Below are positions 1 through 6,040 of a stretch of DNA of 10,300 nt, in pieces (the first letter of the stretch is position 1; each line of letters starts with the position of its first letter). This stretch comes from an uncultured Enterocloster sp. (GTDB taxonomy: Bacteria; Bacillota; Clostridia; Lachnospirales; Lachnospiraceae): NCBI GenBank assembly GCA_944382045.1, contig CALWMT010000066.1, forward strand, positions 1-10,300, read 5' to 3'. Below the pieces are notes generated by a model. It made no database searches. It worked only from the letters and a program-made list of their open reading frames with translations, and was not told where the DNA came from. The position numbers and the translations under genes were made by a program.

Positions 1-2243
1 AAATACTCCTGGAAGGTAAAGCGGATCTTCCGGTAATCCCCGCCTGCGGCCACGATCTTGGCGATGGAGCTCACCACTGCGTACACCGCCCCGTGGTAGG
101 GGCTCCAGCTGGAGAGATAGGGGTCAAAGCCGTAGCTCATCATGGTCACTGTGTCCGTGCGGCCGGAGAGCACGGGAAGCTTGGCCGCCATGGACTGAGT
201 CTCTGTGAGCTGATACCTTCCGCCGTAGGGCATGAACACAGAGCCCGCGCCGATGGAGCCGTCAAACCGCTCCACCAGGCCCTTCTGGGAGCAGCCGTTT
301 AGATCAGAGAGAACGGAGAGCCATTTCTCCCGCACATCTCCCACCTCTTCTCTGGCGAAAAGGCTGTCTGCCCGGCTCGGAACCTCCACAAACACCTCTG
401 CCTCCTGATGGGCCCCGTTGGTGTCAAGAAATGCCCGGCTGATATCCACAATGGTTTTTCCCCGCCACTGCATCACAAGCCTGGGAGACTCGGTCACCAC
501 AGCTGCCTCCACGGCCTCCAGGTTCTCCTCAGCCGCATAGTCCAGAAACTGCTTCACGTCCTTAGGATCCACCACCACGGCCATGCGCTCCTGAGACTCG
601 GAGATGGCGATCTCCGTGCCGTCCAGGCCCGCGTACTTCTTGGGAACCTTGTCCAGATCAATCTGCAGGCCTGCTGCCAGCTCGCCGATGGCCACGGACA
701 CGCCGCCTGCGCCAAAGTCGTTGCACTTCTTGATCAGACGGCTCACCTCCGGCCGGCGGAACATGCGCTGAATCTTGCGCTCCGTGGGCGCATTTCCCTT
801 CTGCACCTCCGCGCCGCAGACCTCGATGGAGGCGGTGGTGTGTACCTTGCTGGAGCCAGTGGCCCCGCCGATGCCGTCCCTACCTGTGCGTCCGCCGAGG
901 AGAATGATCACATCCCCAGGATCAGAGGTCTCCCGGATCACGTCCCTTCTGGGAGCAGCGCCCATCACCGCGCCGATCTCCATGCGCTTGGCCACATAGC
1001 CCGGATGGTAGATCTCCTTCACATAGCCGGTGGCCAGGCCCACCTGGTTTCCGTAGGAGGAATAGCCCTGGGCCGCCTGGTTCACAATCTTTCTCTGGGG
1101 AAGCTTGCCCTTTAAGGTTTCGCTTAAGGGGCGGGTGGGATCCGCCGCACCGGTGATCCGCATGGCCTGGTACACATAGGTACGGCCGGATAAGGGATCC
1201 CGGATGGCGCCGCCCAGACAGGTGGCCGCGCCGCCAAAGGGCTCGATCTCGGTGGGGTGGTTGTGGGTTTCATTCTTAAAATTCACCAGCCACTCCTCGG
1301 TCTTCCCGTCGATCTCCACCGGCACCACGATGCTGCAGGCATTGATCTCGTCGGATACCTCCATGTCGTCAAGCTTTCCCTGGCTCTTTAGCTTCTTCAT
1401 GGCCATGAGGGCCAGATCCATCAGGCACACGGGCTTGTCCTTCCGGTCCCCGTAGAGCTCCCTCCGGTCCGCAAGATACTGCTCATAGGTGCGCTCCATG
1501 GGCTCTCTGTAGTCCCCCTGGCCGAACTCCACCCGGGTGAGCTCCGTGGAAAACGTGGTATGGCGGCAGTGGTCAGACCAATAGGTGTCAAGCACCCGGA
1601 TCTCCGTCACCGTGGGATCCCGGTGCTCCTCCTCCCGGTAATACCTCTGAATATGAAGGAAATCCTTAAAGGTCATGGCCAGGCTCAGGCTGTCGTAGAG
1701 GCTCTTAAGGCTCTCCTCATCCATGGACGCAAAGCCCTCGAAGCTTCCGATGTCCTCAGGAACCGCAAACTCCGCTGTCAGGGTTTCCGGCTTCTCCTCC
1801 CCAGCCTCCCGGCTGTCCACCGGATTGATGCAGAAGCTCTTGATAGCTGTCTCCTGCTCCGAGGTCAAGGGCGCGGTGATCACATAGGTAGAAGCAGTGC
1901 GGATCACAGGCTCCTCCTCAGCACGCAGAAGCTTCACACACTGCTCCGCGGAGTCCGCCCGCTGGTCAAACTGTCCCGGCAGATACTCCACAGAAAACAC
2001 CATATCCCCCGGATTCTTCGGGAATTCCTCCTCATAGACATCATCCACCGGCGGCTCAGAAAAAATAGTTCCCAGAGCCTGGCGGAAGGTCTCCTCCGAC
2101 AGATTTTCCACATCATAGCGGATCAGCACCCGCACATTCTTCACATTGCGGATGCCCAGGTACTTCTCCAGCTCCTCTCTCAGCTCCCCGGCCTTCACGG
2201 CAAATTCTGGTTTTTTCTCCACATAAATCCGTCTTACACTCAT
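1..2243 (-). CDS. purL: Phosphoribosylformylglycinamidine (FGAM) synthase, single-chain clostridial type; C-terminal part outside the window
   Basis: This cytosolic enzyme catalyses step 4 of purine synthesis: FGAR + glutamine + ATP gives FGAM + glutamate + ADP + Pi. The frame is open from the start to the window edge (747 codons). Visible landmarks are a PurS-like N-terminal region (about residues 1-170), YWSDHCRHTTF at 221-231, NFKNETHNHP at 321-330 (the family's ATP/substrate signature), a glycine-rich GGRTGRDGIGGAT at 450-462 and DFGAGG at 509-514. Single-chain enzymes of this type run to roughly 1250 residues, so the end of the synthetase region and the glutaminase domain should lie to the left. 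The ATG at 2243 is chosen because AGGAGG lies 7 nt upstream. An in-frame ATG at 2249 is only 1 nt from that site. The gene is transcribed away from the DUF1846 gene. No frameshift is seen, and the key motifs share one frame. Confidence 0.96.
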   Translation of the reverse strand, partial: MSVRRIYVEKKPEFAVKAGELREELEKYLGIRNVKNVRVLIRYDVENLSEETFRQALGTIFSEPPVDDVYEEEFPKNPGDMVFSVEYLPGQFDQRADSAEQCVKLLRAEEEPVIRTASTYVITAPLTSEQETAIKSFCINPVDSREAGEEKPETLTAEFAVPEDIGSFEGFASMDEESLKSLYDSLSLAMTFKDFLHIQRYYREEEHRDPTVTEIRVLDTYWSDHCRHTTFSTELTRVEFGQGDYREPMERTYEQYLADRRELYGDRKDKPVCLMDLALMAMKKLKSQGKLDDMEVSDEINACSIVVPVEIDGKTEEWLVNFKNETHNHPTEIEPFGGAATCLGGAIRDPLSGRTYVYQAMRITGAADPTRPLSETLKGKLPQRKIVNQAAQGYSSYGNQVGLATGYVKEIYHPGYVAKRMEIGAVMGAAPRRDVIRETSDPGDVIILLGGRTGRDGIGGATGSSKVHTTASIEVCGAEVQKGNAPTERKIQRMFRRPEVSRLIKKCNDFGAGGVSVAIGELAAGLQIDLDKVPKKYAGLDGTEIAISESQERMAVVVDPKDVKQFLDYAAEENLEAVEAAVVTESPRLVMQWRGKTIVDISRAFLDTNGAHQEAEVFVEVPSRADSLFAREEVGDVREKWLSVLSDLNGCSQKGLVERFDGSIGAGSVFMPYGGRYQLTETQSMAAKLPVLSGRTDTVTMMSYGFDPYLSSWSPYHGAVYAVVSSIAKIVAAGGDYRKIRFTFQEY

Positions 2244-2250
2244 TCTCATT

Positions 2251-2256
2251 CCTCCT
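2251..2256 (-). promoter_or_regulatory. purL ribosome binding site
   Basis: A perfect AGGAGG on the minus strand, 7 nt before the ATG at 2243. It decides between two in-frame ATGs two codons apart: the one at 2249 would leave a spacing of 1 nt, which is too short. Confidence 0.85.
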
Positions 2257-2278
2257 GCATTTCAATGCGGTTACATTA

Positions 2279-2287
2279 ATTTTAGCA
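2279..2287 (-). promoter_or_regulatory. Possible second (proximal) purL promoter, extended -10
   Basis: Minus-strand TGCTAAAAT fits an extended -10 element (TGnTAtAAT with one change). No convincing -35 element is placed upstream; the sequence there is only A+T-rich. Transcription from here would give a leader of about 30 nt before purL. It is weaker than the distal candidate at 2333-2341 and could be a chance match in A+T-rich DNA. Confidence 0.35.
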
Positions 2288-2332
2288 TACCACAGAGAAT
2301 ATAAATAAGTAAAATTAATAAATCTAATCTCT

Positions 2333-2341
2333 ATTATACCA
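2333..2341 (-). promoter_or_regulatory. Candidate purL promoter, extended -10 TGGTATAAT
   Basis: The minus strand reads TGGTATAAT, a perfect extended -10 box. The -35 position (2356-2361, GTAAGA) matches consensus at only 3 of 6 places, which is acceptable for an extended -10 promoter. The predicted leader is about 80 nt. I see no purine-riboswitch core and no obvious PurR-box pair in it. Confidence 0.55.
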
Positions 2342-2394
2342 AATTCTTATAAGCTTCTTACTTTAGGATTTTTCTGGCGCATTTTCCCGGAATA

Positions 2395-2403
2395 TGCTAT
2401 ACT
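2395..2403 (+). promoter_or_regulatory. Candidate promoter of the DUF1846 gene, extended -10 TGCTATACT
   Basis: TGCTATACT is an extended -10 element with one mismatch in the hexamer. It would start transcription near 2410 and give a leader of about 60 nt. The -35 region is poor (TGGCGC at 2375-2380 with 17-bp spacing). It lies back-to-back with the purL promoter, with about 57 bp between the two -10 regions. Confidence 0.5.
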
Positions 2404-2454
2404 GTTTGTTGTGTTTATAATTGCCAGACTTTTACTACAACTAAAATTTATGAT

Positions 2455-2459
2455 GGGGG
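2455..2459 (+). promoter_or_regulatory. Weak ribosome binding site of the DUF1846 gene
   Basis: A GGGGG run ends 9 nt before the ATG at 2469. It can pair with the 16S tail only with a G-U wobble, so it is weaker than the AGGAGG-like sites of the neighbouring genes. No better start is visible nearby. Confidence 0.5.
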
Positions 2460-2468
2460 CCACGTAAG

Positions 2469-3947
2469 ATGAAAATCGGTTTTGACAATGAAAAATACCT
2501 TCGCATGCAGTCGGAGCACATCAAGGAGCGCATTGGGCAGTTTGGCGACAAGCTCTACCTGGAGTTCGGCGGAAAGCTGTTTGACGACTATCATGCCTCC
2601 CGGGTGCTTCCAGGCTTTGCGCCGGACAGCAAGCTTCGCATGCTTCTGCAGCTGGCAGATCAGGCGGAGATCGTCATCGCCATCAATGCAGCTGACATTG
2701 AGAAGAATAAGGTCCGCCAGGATCTCGGAATCACCTACGATGTGGATGTGCTGCGGCTGATCCAGGAGTTTCAGGACAAGGGGCTCTACGTTGGCAGCGT
2801 CGTGATCACCCAGTACGATGGCCAGAGCGGTGCCGATCTCTTTAAGAGCAAGCTGGAGCATATGGGAATACGTGTATACCGCCACTACTGCATCGAGGGC
2901 TATCCCAGCAATGTCCCCTTGATTGTCAGCGATGAAGGCTATGGAAAGAATGACTATATCGAAACCAGCCGCCCGCTGGTGATTATCACTGCTCCCGGCC
3001 CGGGCAGCGGCAAGATGGCCACCTGCCTCTCTCAGCTCTACCATGAAAACAAGCGGGGTATTCAGGCGGGATATGCCAAATTCGAGACCTTCCCGATCTG
3101 GAATCTGCCCCTAAAGCATCCGGTCAACCTGGCCTATGAGGCGGCCACCGCTGATCTGAACGATGTGAACATGATCGACCCCTTCCACCTGGAGGCTTAC
3201 GGGGAGACCACTGTCAATTACAACCGGGACGTGGACATCTTCCCTGTGCTCACTGCTATCTTTGAAGGGATTTACGGGACCAGTCCCTACAAATCCCCCA
3301 CCGACATGGGCGTCAATATGGCCGGCTTCTGCATTATGGATGACGCGGCCTGCCGGGAGGCCTCCTGTCAGGAGATTATCCGCAGGTATTACCAGGCCTT
3401 GAACCGTCTAGCTCAGGATGAGTGCAATTCGGACGAGGTCTACAAGATCAATCTTCTCATGAATCAGGCCAAGATCAAGCCGGATATGCGGCGGGTCGTA
3501 GAGCCCTGCCTAAGGAGGGCGGAGGAAATCGGCGCCCCTGCGGCATCCATGGAGCTTCCTGACGGGACTCTGGTCACAGGAAAGACAAGCGATCTCCTGG
3601 GCGCCTCCGCTGCCCTCCTGCTCAATGCCATCAAGGTGCTGGCGGGAATCGGACATGCGGTTCATCTGATCGCCCCCTCAGCCATTGAGCCCATCCAGAC
3701 CCTAAAGACCAATTACCTGGGAAGCAAAAATCCCCGTCTCCACACGGACGAGGTTCTCATCGCACTCTCCATGAGTGCTGCCACGGACGAAACCGCCCGG
3801 CTGGCGCTGACACAGCTCCCCAAGCTCCGCGGCTGCCAGGTGCACACCTCGGTGATGCTCTCCCCGGTCGATATCAAGATCTTCCACAAGCTCGGCGTGG
3901 ATCTCACCTCCGAGCCCGTGTATGAGCACAAGCGGCTGTACCACTAA
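2469..3947 (+). CDS. DUF1846 / UPF0371 family protein, function unknown
   Basis: The 492-aa length fits the roughly 500-aa family. Recognised features are an N-terminal Rossmann-like region with YHASRVLPGF (41-50), a conserved CIEGYP (141-146), a P-loop-like APGPGSGK (175-182) that follows a hydrophobic strand (VIIT), and NPLKHP-like and DPFH elements (around 213-240). These suggest nucleotide or phosphate binding, but no reaction is known to me for the family. There is no signal peptide or membrane segment, so it should be cytosolic. It appears monocistronic, with its own promoter at 2395-2403, and its stop lies 11 bp from the stop of the converging operon. The ATG at 2469 is the only good start, although its ribosome site is weak. 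Family assignment rests on recalled sequence character; biochemical function is not assigned. Confidence 0.88.
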   Translation: MKIGFDNEKYLRMQSEHIKERIGQFGDKLYLEFGGKLFDDYHASRVLPGFAPDSKLRMLLQLADQAEIVIAINAADIEKNKVRQDLGITYDVDVLRLIQEFQDKGLYVGSVVITQYDGQSGADLFKSKLEHMGIRVYRHYCIEGYPSNVPLIVSDEGYGKNDYIETSRPLVIITAPGPGSGKMATCLSQLYHENKRGIQAGYAKFETFPIWNLPLKHPVNLAYEAATADLNDVNMIDPFHLEAYGETTVNYNRDVDIFPVLTAIFEGIYGTSPYKSPTDMGVNMAGFCIMDDAACREASCQEIIRRYYQALNRLAQDECNSDEVYKINLLMNQAKIKPDMRRVVEPCLRRAEEIGAPAASMELPDGTLVTGKTSDLLGASAALLLNAIKVLAGIGHAVHLIAPSAIEPIQTLKTNYLGSKNPRLHTDEVLIALSMSAATDETARLALTQLPKLRGCQVHTSVMLSPVDIKIFHKLGVDLTSEPVYEHKRLYH

Positions 3948-3958
3948 AGCCGCCTGGC

Positions 3959-4771
3959 TCAAACCATCTTTCGGTATTCCTGCTTCCAGCGGCTTACCAG
4001 GCCCACCGCGCCCTGCATCCGCTTCACCGGATCCTTCTTGAAAAGGCTTCGCAGGGCCCGCACGGCCTCTGCCTGCTCCCCATCAAGGGCGGCCTGGGCA
4101 GCCTCCTTATCCCACTGCGTTTTCTCCTTCCCGTCCATCTGGGAGGAGAAAATTTTTTTGATCTCAAGCTCTGGGGCAAACCGGCTGAGAAAATAGATCC
4201 GCTTAAGCACGTCCTTATCCTCCCGCAGCTCATAGGCCCTTTCGTAGGCTGCAAGCGCCTTGTGAAACTGAAACATCTGGGCATAGGAGGCTCCCAGGTT
4301 ATTGTATATCCTGGCTCGAAACGCCTCCTGCTCCTGGCTGCCCTCTGTCATCTCCAGCACCTTCTCGTAGCGCGCCGCTGCACGGCCGTACTGCCGTTTT
4401 CCAAACAGATAATCCGCCCTTGCCTTCTCGTACTCTCCAGCCGGCAGCCTCCGATAGGAGGCCGCTGCGGCCTTGAACTGCTGAACCTCCTTCTCGGTAT
4501 AATAGTCGCACTCCAGAAGAAAAAGGGTCAATATCTCTTCCGGGCGGCTCCCCGTCTCCGCAAGCTTCTCCATGCGGTCCGCCAAAACCGGAAGCGCAAG
4601 CTCCCGGCGGATAAAGTCGAGCAGGGAGCTGTCCACAAATTCATCCATCACCAGAAGCGGATGATTAAAAATCACATAGCACAGCTCCTGGGAGGAGTAG
4701 ATATGAACATCCAGCACATCAATATAGTAAGGATTTTTTACTGGCTCCTGCCTGCACAGCAACAAACTCAT
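3959..4771 (-). CDS. TPR-repeat protein, third gene of the Hsp70-like operon
   Basis: A 270-aa soluble protein. The N-terminal ~100 residues are a family-specific region (hydrophobic segment FNHPLLVMDEFVDSSLLDFI at 35-54) that I cannot name. Two TPR-like units follow, at about 112-143 (YLFGKRQYGRAAARYEKVL) and 153-185 (IYNNLGASYAQMFQFHKALA), with the usual small/aromatic spacing. The C-terminus is basic and helical (about 220-270). TPR domains usually bind peptides or partner proteins, and those paired with Hsp70 proteins often act as co-chaperones; such a role here is inference. The start ATG overlaps the stop of the upstream gene (ATGA), with AGAGG 7 nt upstream, so the two are almost certainly translationally coupled and made in similar amounts. 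No J-domain HPD motif and no signal peptide is present. Confidence 0.85.
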   Translation of the reverse strand: MSLLLCRQEPVKNPYYIDVLDVHIYSSQELCYVIFNHPLLVMDEFVDSSLLDFIRRELALPVLADRMEKLAETGSRPEEILTLFLLECDYYTEKEVQQFKAAAASYRRLPAGEYEKARADYLFGKRQYGRAAARYEKVLEMTEGSQEQEAFRARIYNNLGASYAQMFQFHKALAAYERAYELREDKDVLKRIYFLSRFAPELEIKKIFSSQMDGKEKTQWDKEAAQAALDGEQAEAVRALRSLFKKDPVKRMQGAVGLVSRWKQEYRKMV

Positions 4772-5991
4772 AGATTTACCTCTTGTCTCACCACTGCATC
4801 CACAGCCGGATACAGCTCACCAAATCCCTTGTCCCGTATTACCGCCATCATGGTTGTCTCGCTGGTAAAGGCAAGACTCATCTGCACCCGGGTCGTGCGC
4901 GGAGGCCGGTCCGGGAAGCCCGTCAGGGGAATGCGCACGGACCGCTTTTTTCGGGATTCCAGCGGATTAATAAAAAATTCAATCTCCTTCTGCCCATCCA
5001 GAATCAGATCCAGAACACTCTTTGACTCGTACCAGCTGTCGCCCCATGAGGCGGCGATGAGCTGCCGCTCCCGCCCCCTGCTCATAACCTTTAAGGAGAC
5101 CTCCGACTTCAGCCGGCCCTCACACACAAAAATATATGGGTAAGCCGTGTGCTCCTGCAGATAATCCCAGCCCTTGCCCGCTGCTCCCCGCGCAAAAAGG
5201 CATTCCTCCGCAAAGACCTTTCTTCTCCTGCATGCCAGCTTCATAAAATCTCCGGCCCAGTCCTGGCGCTCGAAGCCCTTTCCTGTGAGAAAGACCGTGG
5301 AAAAGAGCTTGCGGGAGAGAAGCTTCTCCCCGCAGGAGCAGAGAATCTTATCCGCCAGCCTTGCCCCGGAGGGGGAATCCAAAATATCCAGGCTGAATGC
5401 CTCCTCCTGATTCTGCGCCTCTGCCTGGACAATATTCCGCCTCAGCCCCCTCTGAACCTTCATCTCATAATAGCAGAGACGGTCCGCTCCCAGCTCAAAA
5501 AGAGCTACCTGGTTCGTCCAAAGCTCCTTCCTCTGCCCCAGCACGTAGTAGATAAAGCTCTCCGTGTGGCTCACCACATGAACCCGGTCCCTTGGAATCT
5601 GGAGGTAATCCGCACAGTACATCAGCGTGTCAAGCAGCTTTCCCTCCACCTTGTCCAGCGTGATGACCAGCTGCGCGATCTCAGAGACTCCAAATTCCTT
5701 TTTGGGATAATCGAGCATCATCCGTATAAATATCCTAAGGAGCTCCGCACCGCTGTAGCAGATGCCTCCGATGGTGGAGGTTCCCTCCCGGGAGGCCAGG
5801 TTTAAGAGCTTATCCACAATCACGCCCTCACCCAGAAGAGTAGCCGCATAGGCCTCCTCTCCGGTAAGCCATACCTCCTTCTCCTTCCTGCGGCAGATTA
5901 CCGCGGGAATGGTCCAGGCTTTTTCCATGCCATAACAGCAGATCTGACTGTAATCATCGTTTAGGTCCAGGCCAATTACAAGTCCGTCCAT
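4768..5991 (-). CDS. Hsp70/actin-fold (ASKHA) protein with DnaK-like substrate-binding beta domain; DUF5716-like
   Basis: A 407-aa soluble protein, second gene of the operon. Residues 1-285 look like an actin/Hsp70 nucleotide fold: phosphate-1 strand VIGLDLNDDYSQI (5-17), connect-like VVSHTESFIYYV (139-150), phosphate-2 strand VALFELGADRLCYYEM (162-177) and adenosine-loop-like VFLTGKGF (233-240). All are degenerate against the usual D-x-G-T/S, D-x-G and TGG patterns. Residues about 286-400 resemble the DnaK substrate-binding beta domain: IPLTGFP (354-360), PPRTTR, then VQMSLAF to RDK (369-388), which align without gaps to DnaK IEVTFDI to KDK as I recall it. The protein ends where the helical lid would begin. 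The ATG at 5991 is preferred over the in-frame ATG at 6018 because AAGGAAGGAG lies 5 nt upstream, while 6018 lacks a ribosome site. I recall this family annotated as DUF5716, but that is unverified. It could be an active chaperone or a non-hydrolysing scaffold. Confidence 0.75.
   Translation of the reverse strand: MDGLVIGLDLNDDYSQICCYGMEKAWTIPAVICRRKEKEVWLTGEEAYAATLLGEGVIVDKLLNLASREGTSTIGGICYSGAELLRIFIRMMLDYPKKEFGVSEIAQLVITLDKVEGKLLDTLMYCADYLQIPRDRVHVVSHTESFIYYVLGQRKELWTNQVALFELGADRLCYYEMKVQRGLRRNIVQAEAQNQEEAFSLDILDSPSGARLADKILCSCGEKLLSRKLFSTVFLTGKGFERQDWAGDFMKLACRRRKVFAEECLFARGAAGKGWDYLQEHTAYPYIFVCEGRLKSEVSLKVMSRGRERQLIAASWGDSWYESKSVLDLILDGQKEIEFFINPLESRKKRSVRIPLTGFPDRPPRTTRVQMSLAFTSETTMMAVIRDKGFGELYPAVDAVVRQEVNL
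4779..4783 (-). promoter_or_regulatory. Ribosome binding site for the TPR gene, inside the upstream coding region
   Basis: Minus-strand AGAGG lies 7 nt before the ATG at 4771, within the last codons of the Hsp70-like gene. Together with the ATGA overlap it supports coupled translation. Confidence 0.65.
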
Positions 5992-5996
5992 GACAG

Positions 5997-6006
5997 CTCC
6001 TTCCTT
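5997..6006 (-). promoter_or_regulatory. Ribosome binding site that sets the start of the Hsp70-like gene
   Basis: Minus-strand AAGGAAGGAG ends 5 nt before the ATG at 5991. The longer in-frame alternative at 6018 would place this site inside the coding region and has only a purine-rich GGGAGGG about 14 nt upstream. The short form starts directly at the first strand of the nucleotide fold. It leaves a 49-nt gap to the preceding stop. Confidence 0.8.
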
Positions 6007-6040
6007 GCGTACTTCCATTTCAGGCGGCCCGTCCCTCCCC

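Noticed and set aside
2246..2260. A four-codon frame (MQEE) overlapping the purL ribosome site on the minus strand.
   Set aside because: There is no ribosome site ahead of it. The ATG is a by-product of the sequence next to AGGAGG.
408..2279. Long plus-strand open frames opposite purL (for example 408-1115 and 1560-2279).
   Set aside because: They lie antisense to a confidently identified purL frame, have low-complexity H/L/R-rich translations and lack ribosome sites. They arise from the codon bias of the real gene.
2346..2353. An 8-bp palindrome CTTATAAG in the purL promoter spacer as an operator.
   Set aside because: It is short and A+T-rich within A+T-rich DNA, so it is likely to occur by chance; no second copy or conserved flank is seen.
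2450..2467. A five-codon open frame (MMGAT) just before the DUF1846 start.
   Set aside because: It has no ribosome site and is A+T-rich by origin; a chance match is more likely than a leader peptide.
2448..3044. A 198-codon minus-strand frame inside the DUF1846 gene.
   Set aside because: It is opposite a recognised protein family and has no promoter or ribosome site of its own.
3948..3959. An AGCC-GCCT-GGCT hairpin as a bidirectional terminator.
   Set aside because: The stem is only 4 bp and neither strand has a T-run after it.
4262..5805. Plus-strand open frames crossing the TPR and Hsp70-like genes.
   Set aside because: They span the junction of two coupled minus-strand genes and show no protein-family character.
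5992..6018. A nine-codon N-terminal extension of the Hsp70-like protein from the ATG at 6018.
   Set aside because: There is no ribosome site at proper spacing, whereas the ATG at 5991 has AAGGAAGGAG 5 nt upstream.
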